Assembly (NCBI GenBank): GCA_964059195.1 | Contig: CAXKWD010000009.1 | Span: forward strand, 87,021,432 to 87,085,431 | DNA length: 64,000 nucleotides | Source: Ectobius pallidus | Lineage: Eukaryota; Arthropoda; Insecta; Blattodea; Ectobiidae | Reading direction: 5' to 3' | Shown: positions 47,356 to 59,988 of the stretch, in pieces | Layout: each line of letters begins with the position of its first letter | How positions within the stretch are numbered: the stretch's first letter is position 1 | Program-made: the position numbers and the translations under genes | The notes under the pieces: model-generated | Database searches by the model: none | The model's input: the letters and a program-made list of their open reading frames with translations, nothing else | Told to the model about the DNA's origin: nothing

Positions 47356-47788
47356 TAATGGCGTAGCCAGAAAATAATTTCGGGGATGGTCGAAAGTGCC
47401 GGGGGTTTCCCTCCAAGAAAGGAGGGTTGGGAGTTGTGGAAGGAGGCTTTGGGGGCTCACTCACGGGATTTTTTTTTTTTTAATATTGAACTAATTACGC
47501 TATTTTGGGACTGAAAAACCAGTCAGTAAATTTGTTTACCATACTCTAAGACATGCCAACTTAAACAAGAAATCATTAGCTAAGTTATAACACTTACTAT
47601 TTATAAGAAAATTTTAAAGATACATGGTACAATGGAAATAGTAAGCCTATATTTACAAGTTCAGAATTTTATTATTAAATAAAATAATTAATTATTTGAC
47701 GAAATAAAGCTAAAATAACATAATAGAATTCTAGGTTTTCATTTCGGGGAGGTCCAGACCCCTGGATCCCCCCTTCCCTACGCCACTG
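47356..47788. mobile_element. hAT-like MITE, 433 bp (ggcgtagcc type)
   Basis: The left end is taatggcgtagccag and the right end is ttccctacgccactg, inverted. Flanks are tccctgtc (47348-47355) and tccctgac (47789-47796), 7 of 8 identical. Truncated relatives lie at 21525 and 7455. Confidence 0.7.
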
Positions 47789-48104
47789 TCCCTGACATTA
47801 GACTATACCCCAGTAATAGGCCTACTCCAGCTGTAGTGAACGTTACTGCAGTTGGCATAGGAATCCGAGCCTTAATGATCTGTATAACGGGGAGCACTTT
47901 ACTTACTTTAGCTTCTATTAGATAAGTCATTAGTTAACTATAAGTATAAAAATCTGCCTTTAAAATGAGTTCGTTATATTGAAATCTAAACCTATATTAA
48001 GCAAATTTTGCTTATAGTTATGTAGGCCTGCCTATTCATGCTTCCAGAGATCATTGTTTATATTGACATTGCATGAGAATATGAAGGAGAAAATTTCGCT
48101 TTGA

Positions 48105-48190
48105 CAAGCTAGCTCAGTGTTGGCATCACATCAGCACGGAAAGTCGAAAGAATCTGGTTCGTTTCCCGATGTCAGAGAGAGTTTGTTTTC
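48105..48190 (+). mobile_element. tRNA-like SINE head (family H)
   Basis: A-box-like gctagctcagtgttggc and a B-box-like ggttcgtttccc about 40 nt later. It is short and the body is unclear. Confidence 0.4.
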
Positions 48191-48199
48191 TAAATGCTA

Positions 48200-51100
48200 T
48201 CATGTAATGTATTTACGTCTTACATGGTACTGGAGAATAAACAGTAGGAACCCGATCACAATATCACTAAATTATCGTGCCTCTTGATACCGTATTTAGC
48301 ATGTAAATATCTTTCAGGGATGTCGATCATTAACCTTTAATTTAATAAGGTATCCTACGGGATACAATATTTTGCCTTAAGTGTGTATTAAAATGGAGAA
48401 TAAAACTTTAAAAAATCTATTTATTTTGAAAAAAAAATCTTTCAGTTTTCCCGAAAGGCGGGACTGCCATAAGGAAAAAAAATTAACGACACGTTCCCAT
48501 TTCGTATAGACTTGGAAGTGGGCAACCAACATAGTTGGTGTGGTTTAAAATGTTCTTTTTGTGAAAGATATTTAAATTATCAAAATTTACTACCACTTTC
48601 TGAGTTTTAAAAGTTGTAACTTAGAAAGTCTTACTATCACTTTCTGAGTTTTAATTTATTGTTCTTATAGGCCTATGCAACTTTCTTTAAAATTCAAATC
48701 GCATGATTTGCCCACAGTAACATTCATGCATAGCCCTGTTTCTATGGAAGCTTGTTTTTCCAACAAATAGTATTTTTTTTCCCCCTGGATGTAATAATTT
48801 TTGTGTAGCGCTTCTAATTTTGGCGCAATCGATTTGCAATGTCTTTATTAATTTAGTAAATGTAACCAGACCATTGTTCTGCAGGATAGAGAAAACTGAA
48901 ACAACTTGAGCGACACAAAAACCTTATCGACACAGATCCAACCACAAAATTTACGGCAGGTGGTTTTGTGGCAATTAACATATACCGCAGAAAGCAGCCC
49001 TAAAAGTTACCGCAGTCAATGTTGTGGCAATTAATATATCTCAATATTTTAACAAACTTTGCCTGTTCGGGTTTTGTAGCAATTCACCTACACCCGATTT
49101 TCAGACTACTTGAATTTCCTTGTCGAGTCAATGATGTAACCTAAAGGTGCATCTGGTAGTATAGCTACTACAATTGAAGCGTTTGCTTTTATAGTGGTCT
49201 AAACCATGATTTTACAGCCGATAATAATTTAAATGGATCTGTGTACACAGACCAATGCATTTCAGAAGGTTCCAAGGTCCAGTGAAAGCACGTCTTTCTG
49301 TGGTTCTATATCTTGTTTTCTACACAATCATGATTTTGGCACTTAGACCCTTATAAAAGTAAATGCTTCAATTATCTAACCCCCTACAGGAGTCCTCTTT
49401 ATTTCGTAAGGTTTCGACAATGAGGGCACATTGTGTGTGTCTTCACATCCTAAGCGTTTCACTATGAGGGCAGGATCCTAAGACGTATAAAATTACAGAA
49501 TTAGGTACAGTAAATTAACTATCGACTAATCACTGTGTTAAATATTTTCTTTGCAGAACAGGGTGCGTTGTATATTGAGTAATAAATGAGTTTCATTCAT
49601 ATAATGGTTAAGGGTAATGATACGAGAAAGTTGACACTTTTCACTGAAATATTCTCACATTAGTTTAATTAGCTATTATATAAGCTATATCTACGCCAAA
49701 GTCATCAGAGGTACACACCTCGAAGGAAAAGAATTGCTGTAACTCCTAAGTGGCTAGCTTTTCTTCCGTTCCCATTTTACTTCTCGGTTCTTAAACCCTT
49801 GCAGACAATAATTCTATTTTTAAGTGGTTGTTAACACCCACTATGTACAGTACATGTAAACGAGCTGGCGTTTGTGTTACGTTTCCGCTCCACAAAATCC
49901 TCAAATGGCTGAGTTTATAGGATTCTTCCGAACATCAGCTGGCTACTAAAGAAATCCAAAATAGATTTGCTATGACTGTATTGCATCGAATGAAAACATT
50001 TGTCACGTAGTATCTGCTCACCATTACATAGAGTACGCCCTTCAGAGTTTTTAACAGAACAGCAAATCACGTCGAAAGTAAACATACAAAAATTGCTGTT
50101 ATTTGTTGAAGATTTTGGCTGAATTTTACTCTGAGGAGAAAATGTATTTTATAAATTATACCATTATAGAGTTTAAAGGTTAGAGAAGGATTTTCATTTA
50201 GACACGTTGTGATTCTAAGCGGCATATTGACAGTACCAAATTGTTCCGTATACATGAGAATGGAGTACATCAGTAGATTCACGTTCACATATACAGACGG
50301 AATTTTTAAGCCTTTGTGAAATGATAAAATGCTGCAATATCCTACTTTCAGAAGTTTTGTACAGAAATACACAGGGAAATAATTCCTTGTGAATCAAATG
50401 TATAGGCCTACATAATGACGTGTTTAACTTTACGTGTTCAAATGTTATTCCTTAACCATTTCACTTGTCATTTATGGAAAACGGCTATTGCACGGAAATT
50501 TTTCCCAACTATTTCAAAATTAGTGCCCTCTGATGATTTCACTTGGTGAATGCCTTATTAGTTTATTACTACTGTACAAATTCCACAAATTTAGCTATGA
50601 AAGGGTTAATAATGCTATTTATTCCCTTAATCTTTAAAAACGGGAACATTAAAATGGGGTTTTACTGTACTTAGTCTACATGTAGATAAAGCAAAAGGTA
50701 GTCCCTTTTGAGATGAACAAGATCATTGTATAGGCTATTCGTGTTTACTAGGAAGCTTAGGGCCGGAAGTTATCTAGACAATTTGAATTTCCCACACGAC
50801 TTTGATTGGTTCTGGTTCCCTGTGTTTTAACTATTTTTTTATCTCATCTAGTAACTAACAATGTAAGTTAGTTTGTGTTTAGGATTGTTGGTTACATACG
50901 TTAAAATCTCGCTAACAAAATATTTAGTTTATTTTAATAATTTGTTAGAAATTACAAAATGCAAAAAAATAAATAATATATATATATATTTTAATAGGGG
51001 TGATGGTTTATTTAGTGTGTATTATCTTGGCTCCGTGTCTGTGAAAGGCGATCTATGCACTCCCTTTCTCTACTTTTTCAAATCCTCCAATCTTCAACTC

Positions 51101-51565
51101 CCCATTACCTGGCTAATCGTATTCAGTATTTATCTTCAAATCACTCACTAAATACCAGATCATAACATGACACTCTGCTTTCAATACCTATCCATAGAAC
51201 ATCCATATATTCCCGGCCTTTTACTGTAACTTCTGCACGTTCCTGAAATCATCTTCCCTCCAGCATCAGGGTCTGTTGTACGCTGTCAACATTTAAAATT
51301 AGGCTAAGCGAAAATCTATTAAAAAACGCTAATTTTCTAGGTATAAAAAATTTGCTTTTTATTGTTTCTTGTGTATTGTAGGTCTAAGTTAAGTTACTTC
51401 TTTTCCTAGTGTAACACATTTTGCTAAAATAGTTTAATTTTATTAGATTCAATTAACTACTACTGTATTCTTACTATTTATAGAACTATGTTAGTGTATT
51501 TGTTTTTCCTTTTTTCTGTCTCTGGTTGAGTGTAAGAGAAGGCCTTAAGACCTTAACTCTGCCAG
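48200..51565. other. Intronic AT-rich stretch, nothing recognised
   Basis: Short frames only. A (ta)n run is present near 50977-50990. No domain or transposon end was recognised. Confidence 0.4.
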
Positions 51566-51569
51566 ATTA

Positions 51570-51630
51570 AATAAAGATTTATTATTATTATTATTATTAT
51601 TATTATCATTATTATTATTATTATTAGTAT
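51570..51630. repeat. (att)n microsatellite
   Basis: Roughly eighteen copies of att with one atc and one agt interruption. Confidence 0.85.
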
Positions 51631-51885
51631 TAATTTATTTTTTAATTTTGTATAGTTATGCTGTCGTATTTTAAATGTAAGGAACAAATAGGGCAGGGGT
51701 AGTTCTTCATAATTCCTAAAAGGTTGTAATGCTAGACCATAGCCATAGTAACAATAACGGCGTTTAAAATTCTTAGTTTGGCTACTGTCTTCGGGCTTGG
51801 ATTTTCTTGCTCTGACCTATGGTACGGGTTAGAGAACGTGCAAAGTAACAATCCAATACAAACTGTGACTCAATAATAGCACATG

Positions 51886-52665
51886 TAGCTCACCCCCTAT
51901 CCATGGGGGCTTTTACTATGTTGTTTAGGAAACTTTCCCTCACATATCTGCCAAATATCAAAACTACATGATTTTTCCTTTATTGCCTGAAATATAATGT
52001 ATTTTCCATTACATGTACTGTGCTTGTATCGTGGACGAATTGTTAATAAATTCAACTTTAATGGTTGTGTGATATTTCTCCACTTGTTTCATGATGTAAA
52101 TACACAATATATAACTTATATACGAAGATATAACCCGTAAATGTAGAGAAATTGCGATGTACGGGTTTCTTTCAAAATCTCGAAATTTGACCGAAACTTA
52201 ATATTGTTATAACTTTCGAACATTTGAAGACAAAATAACAAATGACTAATCATTTTAAAGTGAATTTATTTCCCTACAACTTCTTTCATGGGAACATTGG
52301 TGTATACCTAAGGGCTGAAGCGCTAGAAAGCAAAGAATGTCGAAAAGCGCGAGGCGAAAGAGCTTTTTTCGAAAATTTGTTATTTTCGCTGGCGGATATC
52401 TCGAAAAAAATTTGGAAATAGAAAGAAATGTGTAGGATCAAACTTGTAGGAAATTTTATCAGCTTGAATTTTGTATATAGCAACTTTTCCTGTACGGTGT
52501 ACCATTGTTTAGATATAATCGAAAAACCTAAAAAAGGTCCTTCTGCGGGCCCCCCTGCCCCCCGCTCATTCCCCATCTTCGGGGACTTTTAGTATGTTGT
52601 TCAGGACACTCTTTCCTACAAATCTGCTAAATTTCAAAACTACACGATTTTTTTTCTATTTGGTG
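51886..52665 (+). repeat. Pair of diverged direct repeats, about 100 bp each
   Basis: 51890-51990 and 52562-52660 share the order gggg(g)cttttactatgttg, aaactttccct/acactctttcct, tctgccaaatatcaaaacta and tacatgatttttcc with many substitutions. The 570 bp between them show no recognised feature. They may be long terminal direct repeats of an old element, or two fragments of one family. Confidence 0.4.
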
Positions 52666-53003
52666 TTTTTCGACCTTTATTGACTGGGCTATGAGGGATG
52701 TGAGATGAAATTATGCATGGTTTCCCGGAAAGGTGATGGCTGGATGTTGAATCACACTCGTAGTGACTCACAAGAATGTGGATCCGCTGTAGGAGGAACA
52801 AGCGAGTGTGGAGAATGTCGGGATGCGAATCATCCATACCTGGAAAATCAGATACTGGAATGTGGACATACAGTAAGGTCAACAACTAAAGTAGTAAATT
52901 ACATTCAAGACGACTCTGTTTGACCCTGCCCACTTCTTCGTTTAACATCTCTTCTATCTATTTTGTATCGCAAGGTGTGTAGGAATTACTGACTTCTTCA
53001 CTA

Positions 53004-53620
53004 TACTTACTTACTCAATGGCAATAGACAATTCCTCAGCAAGCTAAAGGAATATTATCTATTTTATGGAAATAAAAGGTTCATTGCCGCGCTTACCTTA
53101 GCCCGCCATTCAACCCTATTCTGCTCTAACTCCATCCAACCTTCCCTCGAAAATCCTACTTCCCTTAAATCTATCCTAATATTGTCCTCCCACCTACGTC
53201 TAGGTCTTCCATTCTATGGTACTTTTGAGATATGTCTTTCCTCCACCATGTCTAGCCCATTTCATCTTCCGTGATTTAATTACCCTTACTATATCCGGTG
53301 ACCAGTACAGGTTATGAAGCTCGTCGTTTTGCAGTTTTCTCCAGTCCCCATTTTCATCTCTTTTAGAACCAAATATTTTCCTAAGCACCCTGTTTTCGAA
53401 TACTCTCAGATTATGTCCTTCCCGAAGAGTAAGCGACCATGTCTCACATCCATCTAGTACAACCGACCGGATAGTAGTCTTATAAATTTTTATTTTTAGA
53501 TTTCTGGACAGAAGATTAGAAGATAAGAGTTTCTGAGCTACTTTAAAAAAATGGAGAAATGAAAATATCTGGGAGCAATAATTACGGAAACAAATAATAT
53601 TAAGGTAGAAGTTAGGTGTC
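53004..53620 (-). mobile_element. 5'-truncated RTE-type LINE with TSD
   Basis: Flanked by a 13-bp direct repeat gacttcttcacta (52991-53003 and 53621-53633). On the minus strand it is a LINE C-terminal coding region followed by a 3' tail of (agta)n type (tacttacttactc on the plus strand). It belongs to a different subfamily from the full-length element at 15 kb and shares its 3' end with copies at 55588-55815 and 60597-60665. Confidence 0.8.
53055..53620 (-). pseudogene. LINE reverse transcriptase C-terminal fragment
   Basis: The minus-strand frame reads LLSSNLLSRNLKIKIYKTTI, VVLDGCETWSLTLREGHNLR, VLRKIFGSKRDENGDW, and SPDIVRVIKSRKMKWARH. These are the conserved landmarks of the region after the reverse transcriptase fingers/palm in RTE-like LINE proteins (YG-ETW block, LRKIFG block, R-WAGH-like block, here W-ARH). 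A small frameshift near 53212 separates this from the terminal DLREVGF and AAMNL peptide, which ends at TAA just before the 3' tail. Catalytic motifs upstream are lost by 5' truncation. It is a dead copy. Confidence 0.75.
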
Positions 53621-54762
53621 GACTTCTTCACTAGACGTAGACAAAATTACGTAGTTGTTTATTTATTTACTGGCATGTTCTTCATAAGAGTAAAAGGATA
53701 AAAATATGTTCCATAGTTATCACTGTTGACCAAAAAACACAGCGAGTGAACAATATAATCTAAAGGACATGCTTAAAATATTTACATCTTTGTCCCGCAG
53801 GAGCTCTTTTACATGCCTGTTGATTAACAGATATATGCACGAAAATCAAGTATATATTTAAACAATACTCCAGGAAAGTTATCATGCTCCTCCTTCAAAC
53901 AGTAAATGTAAAATTTATCGGCAGTAGAATCGCAGCTTCTTGAAAACAGTTGTTTTTTATCTGTATCTCGAACATACAGAACCTACAAATAGAAGATAGC
54001 CTACCTTGTGAATTTAAAGAAACGTATATTTTCGTTATGGGTTATATTAAACTTGTGGCATTTATGAAACTGACGTATACATTATATCGGTTAAACTACC
54101 TAAGGTAAATTTATGGGAATTAGATAGGTGTAATTACTGTCAATAGACAATGCATGAATCGCCAGAGCACTTATTTTTTCTTTGGTCTTCTGCGTGAATA
54201 CGTCTTCTTTAACACCTGCTTACCTCAAGCTTTTCTTAGAAGATATATTTTTAAAAGTAGTAGTAGGAAAACAACGAAATACATTAAATTTGACCTATAA
54301 ATATCCTCTACGCATAAATTTAAGACGTTCTATCATGATTTTACACCATTTATGATGAAGCTAAAATAGTTTATTATGAAGAAAGTGCAAGTCAATTATT
54401 AACACTGTACAATGGCCGTAAGTTAAGCTTACAATCTCGGTATTGCGACAGTATTAATTTCTAGTACTGCATCTTGGGTAGAAATGTTGTAGAGAAGAAA
54501 CTTAAAATTAGGAAACAAGTGAAAGTGTTGAATGTCTTGCATTTTTCTTGGCGAATATTAGGCTATTAATGAGTTCTTCACGGGTTATATTATCAGCCAA
54601 GTCAAAGTTCTATAAAATTCCGAGCTTTCGGCGGCGTTAGGGATTTTAAGCATAAAAAATATGTTTTCTTCATGATGTGTAAAATATGCGTAAAAACGCA
54701 TAATTAACATATTAGCGTAATAGGCCTTATAGAAAACTTACATTCCGTGCGCATCTAGCCTT

Positions 54763-55395
54763 CCTTGCCACCAAAGCTGGCCTGTCTATTTCAACAATGC
54801 CCCATCTTGGGCGCTAGATAGCTCAATCTTAAATATTATCTACCATGGCGCTTTCCAGCCAATGGTATTATACTGTGCACCTGCTTTTAAAAATGGGCTC
54901 AAAAGAAGCTCGCTCAAATTCAAAGAGCCTTCATATGCAAGAGCATATCAGAGTGTATCTAATGATGCTGCATACAAAGTAACGAGCATCAAACCCTTAT
55001 ATTTGTCCTGCATATACAGAGCCAGATTAACTGATATCAAGAAAGGCCGTGATCATCTGGACCAAATGCCCAGTGATAAAATGGAAAGAAAAGCATATTT
55101 CTTGTCCTCTTGTCACCCTAGTTCTTATCTGAAGAGTCTTGTGCAAAATGAATGCAGCAACCACCACCATGAATATTCTGTTTTCACCGATGGCTCCCGC
55201 ATGGAAAAGAAGGAAGAATATATGGTTGGATGTGCTTTTGTGGTGTACAATAATGATTTAGATATCTTTCATCAAGAATACTCGTATAAGCTTTCTCCTA
55301 GGTTTTCAATTAATAATTTACACCTATGCTCAGTATTTGAAAACAGTAGAAACTTAACCTACTTTATAAAACATAACTTATCTTATTATAGTTAA
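54763..55395 (+). pseudogene. LINE fragment: RT C-terminus plus RNase H start
   Basis: An open frame holds WPVYFNNAPSWALD, IYHGAFQPMVLYCAPAF, a basic linker with RAYQSVSNDAAYKVTSIKP (the conserved Y-R-T-VS-DA-like block after the reverse transcriptase), and YSVFTDGSRMEKKEEYMVG with CAFVVYNND, which is the beginning of a ribonuclease H domain (first catalytic aspartate in TDGS). After SPRFSINNL the usual E-x8-A continuation is lost, and the frame ends by decay. RNase H after reverse transcriptase places it in the I/R1-like groups and not RTE. Both ends are truncated and there is no flanking duplication that I can see. Confidence 0.65.
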
Positions 55396-55587
55396 CAAAT
55401 ATAAGTAGCATAAGCTACTAGTCTAGGAATATAAAAAGAACTTTATACAAACAAATTAATATTACTAAAGATTCTTAAAACTGTTAAAAAATGTGCTTGA
55501 AGTCCACACAATAAAAATCTTGTACTAAAATGCAGATGTTGTCTTCTACGCGTTTGGACGCTAATACGTCATCTTTAAGTAATACTT

Positions 55588-55815
55588 ACTAACTCAATGG
55601 CAATAGACAATTCCTCAGCAAGCTAAAGGAATATTATCTATTTTATGGAACCCGAAGGTTCATTGCCGCGCTTACCTGAGCCCGTCATTCAACCCTATTC
55701 TGTGCTAACTCCACCCAATCATCCCTCGCAAATCCTACTTCCCTTAAATCTATCCTAATATTGTCCTCCCACCCACGTCTAGGTCTTCCAGGTGGTCTTT
55801 TCCCTTCGGGCGTAT
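55588..55815 (-). mobile_element. RTE-type LINE, extreme 3' end
   Basis: The minus strand reads PEGKRPPGRPRRGWEDN, IRIDLREVGFARDDWVELAQ, a TGA in place of the usual tryptophan, AAMNLRVP and a stop, then the 3' tail shared with 53004-53090. The conserved GRPRRRWEDN block is the C-terminal signature of these elements. Strongly 5'-truncated. Confidence 0.75.
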
Positions 55816-55999
55816 GACGGTTGAAATTTACTTCTTTGGCTAGCTACATGTTTGAGTTGTCTTGTACTGCGATGTTCTATGTCCTGTCTCATCATAATTG
55901 ATCCATAGATTTGTTCTCTACCTTACGTGCGTTGGTTATTAAATCCCATTGAGTGGAGGTAAATAAAAAAAATGAACAAATAATTATGTAACTATGAAC

Positions 56000-57480
56000 T
56001 TTGCTAAAAATGGTGGACATAAGCAATTTGATAGATTAATGGAAAAGGGTTGAATACCACTACACTAGAATATTATGACTATGAATACTATTAATACTAT
56101 GACTGACAAGCTATTCCAAGTCGGCCAAGCAAAAAGGCAGTGAAATATGTTAATAGATGGAACTCACTCTTCGTTTTACGTTAAGATGATTATATTCACT
56201 GACATTCTGTTAAGGAGAGGGCTTTGACATCGGTATAAACAAGGACCAAAAATTGAATTTGCATTTATCACAGGAAAATTTTATTTAAATAATGAAGATT
56301 TCAATATTAAAAACCACTTTTTAATATAGCACTGAACAGCTTATCGGCAGCAAATTTAAACTAGAAGTGCCTCTGAAAATTAAGTTACGATTGAATTTCT
56401 TTCTCCAGTTCTCGCAAAAGGATTTTTTTTAATTTTCAGTCTTTAAGATGAAATAATTCAGACACTATTGATTAATTGTATGGAATCTACAGGGCATCTT
56501 TTGAGATATTGTAATGAATAAATTTTGCCATTTTTTTCGAATTTGCATTACTTTAGAAAATACATAAGTTATAACGTAGCCTATAGGTAGATTTTAATTG
56601 AGATTTTGAAGATTTAAAACATAGCAGAATTACAATAACAAAATTTCATCTAGTATATTTGTTATGGAGTTTGTAACCTTTTATTGAAGCCCAAGTGCAA
56701 AAATATATGTAAAAATTATATTGAAGTTATTTCATTTGGATCTGCACTTACTTTTCTATCGTTCTCTTGCAGTCTTGAATTTCCTACACTGCTTTTAGAA
56801 CTAGTTAAGGAACGGGAGATCATGAAACTGAAGATATTGTATTGGTTTTTATTTATGTGTTGTTTGAATATAATCGTGCATTAAATTATCTCAAAAAGGA
56901 AAGTAAAAAATAGCATTTTCATAGGTCCCCTCCTCCACTTAAAAGATTAATTGAACTTGGACTGTTGGACATCTGACACCTTTGATAAAAGAGAAAGGAG
57001 CTTCAATTGTTTAGCTTGGAGGGTGAAAAGGATGGTTATGAAAGAACGTGACATTCGGGCTATAGGGCGGTTTATAATGATACTGGAACCCGCAACTTGG
57101 AGATGATAAAATCTTGCACAATTTACATCAGCAGCATCTTATGTTAGCGTCACGTTTCACTAAGATTGCTGATAGCCTATGCGTTGATGTCTTCCTTTCG
57201 GTGTATAGACATAAATGCTCTATACTTTTGTCTCTACAGCCTGTTTCATATAATATTACTTTCAGCAGTTATTAGAATTGTAAGAGTTAGTACGGTAGTT
57301 TGCAGTGTCATTTTGTTTCATTAATAGAAATCAACAATGCTAAATTTCCTCAATTACTTTTAGCAGTTAATAATAGGCATAGGCAACAATTTCTCCCTCA
57401 CACATTCATGGTTCAGAACGTTTCTATTGTAAATCAAATAGATGCTATTTAATAATAGACTACATTTCTAATGAATGGGT
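56000..57480. other. Intronic AT-rich stretch, nothing recognised
   Basis: No supportable exon, repeat boundary or RNA gene. Confidence 0.4.
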
Positions 57481-57506
57481 AAAAGTGTAACCTCACATTT
57501 GGGAGG

Positions 57507-57507
<1 letters not shown>

Positions 57508-57534
<27 letters not shown>
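57508..57534. repeat. (at)n microsatellite
   Basis: Thirteen or so at copies, at the tail side of the neighbouring minus-strand SINE. Confidence 0.85.
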
Positions 57535-57540
<6 letters not shown>

Positions 57541-57548
57541 AACTAAAC

Positions 57549-57853
57549 TCCGTGGCGCTACATCCCTGGAGGGACTTGGCCTACCACCCGACCGCTGCGT
57601 CATCTCCCGTAGGCAGATGGCAGGATTGGGGGGCATGTGGTCAGCATGCCGACACCCACGGCCGTTAATGGTGGTTTTCTTGACCGGAGCCGCTACTTCT
57701 CTATCAAGTAGCTCCTCAATTTGGAATCACGAGGCTGAGTGCACCCCTACCAGACCTCCCTACCTCAGAAAAATCCGAGGAGGTACCGGGAATCGAACCC
57801 GGACCGACGGATCTGTAGTCAGCGATGCTAACCACAAGACCACGCCGGCGGCT
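57549..57853 (-). mobile_element. tRNA-derived SINE (family E), best copy
   Basis: Minus-strand head gccgccggcgtggtcttgtg with A box (tggtcttgtggttagca) and B box (gggttcgattccc), then cctcctcggatttttctgag, ggtgcactcagcctcgtg, and a tail gtagcgccacggagtttag ending in an (at)n/ata tail. Same family as 32665-32985 and the tail at 61918. Confidence 0.8.
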
Positions 57854-57860
57854 ATATATA

Positions 57861-58008
57861 TAGCCTTTTTAACATCGCGTAATTAGGGAGACTTGTATAC
57901 CTATACCTGAGGAGATTGAATCTTATCCTCTATATATATAGGATAAGATTCAATCTCCTCAGGTATAGGTATACAAGTCTCCCTAATTACGCGATGTTAA
58001 AAAGGCTA
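57861..58008. repeat. Almost perfect 148-bp palindrome
   Basis: Arms of 69 nt (57861-57929 and 57940-58008) are exact reverse complements around a 10-nt AT loop. The arm starts tagcctttttaacatcgcgt. It directly adjoins the SINE head. Confidence 0.9.
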
Positions 58009-58009
58009 C

Positions 58010-59090
58010 ACTCGTTAAATGATTATATTCCAGTGACGAAAATAAATAAATATTCTTTTACAATAATAAACTGCCTTCAGAAAGATTATCCCTAAAAAAA
58101 AGTAATATTCAAATTGGTTTAATTAAAAAAAATAGCAATTGTAAGGCTTAGTACTTCTAATGGGGCTCTATGTAGACATTTTTCATTTAAATGCCATGCA
58201 TACTTTTAAAAATCATTTTCCCGTACTTTTATTTGCACACCATTTCAATAAATTCAGAACGAAATGTGTTCTAAAACTTTAATGAAATAAGTCTGAAGTT
58301 TTTAGTGTAAGTTATATAGGGCGTGACTAACAAAATAACGCAAGGGCATTTTTAAAAAATAAGTTATTGGTTTTCAGGCAAGAAAAAATAATACGTTTGT
58401 GACCTTGGTTTTTTTAAATTTGAGAAATGCAATTGATATTCATTTTTTCTCCCTTTGTAATAAAGATATTAGAAAACTAAAGCGTAGTATTTTTCTAAAT
58501 TTGTAATTGATCCTGTTGAAAAATCAATTTACTGAAAAATTGTGTGACAAGTTTCATTTTCAAATACGAAAATTGTTCAATATTAATTTTTGGATAACTC
58601 AAAAAATGACAGAAATGGAACTTCTTTACTACGTTATCATATGAACTTCAGCACGTAAACACAGCAAAAACTGTGTACCTATTAGAAAATAGAAGTTTTA
58701 CCCTCAACATTTACTTATGGTCTTGGATTGCAGCAGAATATAAAATTAAGAACGACACCAGATTAAAGTATCTGTAGCATTCTTGAGATTATTTCTGGCG
58801 GCGCCAGTACGTTCTGTTTATTACATGCTTCAGTGCTTTGGACGTCAAGAGAGATGTGCAGTTAGGAAGAGTGAAAACTGCAAGGTCGGTGTCCAATTAC
58901 CCATACCACGTAGTCTGTTACAGAAAAGCCGATCCAAAATTCCGCCAACAGTAGGCCTAACAATAGCCTATGCATTTTTAAAAACTCCAACATAACTAAA
59001 CAAGGGCAAAACAACTTTCTCAACGCACAATATTCTATTAAGAGGCCATACTGCAGTAAGTGCTTATTCGGTTTCAGCTTCACGCAATGG
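58010..59090. other. Intronic AT-rich stretch
   Basis: No recognised gene or repeat boundary. Confidence 0.4.
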
Positions 59091-59093
59091 TAT

Positions 59094-59988
59094 TGTAACA
59101 AGGGCTCGTCGGGGTTCGAAATCAGAACAACGAGTTTCTAATTGAAGGATGGAGGTTCCTTTATTTCCTATCAAACAATGGTCAATACAGTCAGAAAACT
59201 CCTGAATGTTCTCCAAATCACTCTTCTGTCCGGTGCTCACTGCCACGTCACAGCACTGTCCCAGTCCAATCCAGATCAGCTCACCAGCTCTTCCGTTCAC
59301 CCTTCTCTCCGGTCACTAGTTCCCCGTTGACTAGGTCTTCCGTTCGCGGGTCCCTCCGTTGACTAGTCCCTCCGGTCACTGGCTCCTCAGTTTCTCAAGT
59401 CCTCAGCTGCGCTGATCGGTTCACTCCGTCCAGGTCCTCAGCTCCTCAAGCCACACTTACTTGAGGTCGCGCTGAGCAGTGCTCTCCGTCCAGTTCACAC
59501 TCCGGCGCTGACTCTCTCCCGCTGTTACTGACTGCTACGGACTGACTGTTCTCCCATTGACTGGCTCATCACTCCTCGCGGACTGACTCCCTCTGACTGG
59601 CCGTTGCTACTCACGGACTGTCTCTCCTGCTCTCTGCTAGGAACTGACTCTCTCAACTCTGATTCACTGACTGCCTGTCTCAGCTCGCTCGCGGCCCTAT
59701 ATATAGGCCCGACGAATATTCCAGAGCCGATGGCTCGAAAGTTCCGCCCGCGTGAAATCTGGAATGCGCGCTGCGCCGCGCGGGCACACCCCTAAGCGCG
59801 AGCTCCTCCCTACAGGCCTTCCCCCACGAAGCGTGGCCCAATCGCTGCCGTTATCACGCCCACTAGCGCTCGTCTGCCGCCCGTCCACTAGAAGGCCGCG
59901 ACGTTTCCAGACTCCATCGTTCTGGTTCTTTCTGGGTGACTCCTCTTTCTGTCAGTTTCTAGGCGAGTCTTTTCTGGGCTTTGTGACA
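59094..59988 (-). promoter_or_regulatory. GC-rich promoter-like block, candidate solo LTR
   Basis: On the minus strand the block runs from TGTCACAAAG (59988) to CTTGTTACA (59094), so it has TG...CA ends. It contains a TATA box (TATATATA, 59706-59699), a GAA-TA-TTC word just upstream (59722-59713) that fits a heat-shock element, a TCAGT initiator-like word about 36 nt downstream of TATA, a long leader rich in cagtcagt and ggagaga words, and an AATAAA (59165-59160) about 65 nt before the end. U3-TATA-R-AATAAA-U5 order fits an LTR. However, the flanks (ggtat, ttata) give no clear target duplication and no primer-binding site was established. A heat-shock-like host promoter is the alternative. 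The TATA core is nearly palindromic, so direction rests mainly on the poly(A) signal. Confidence 0.45.

Noticed and set aside
52640..52923. Overlapping 72- and 81-codon frames near 52.8 kb
   Set aside because: No domain was recognised, and the cysteine-containing plus-strand peptide lacks a regular metal-binding pattern.
57549..57853. Possible functional tRNA gene at the SINE head
   Set aside because: The head is followed by the same 230-bp body as another copy, so it is a SINE.
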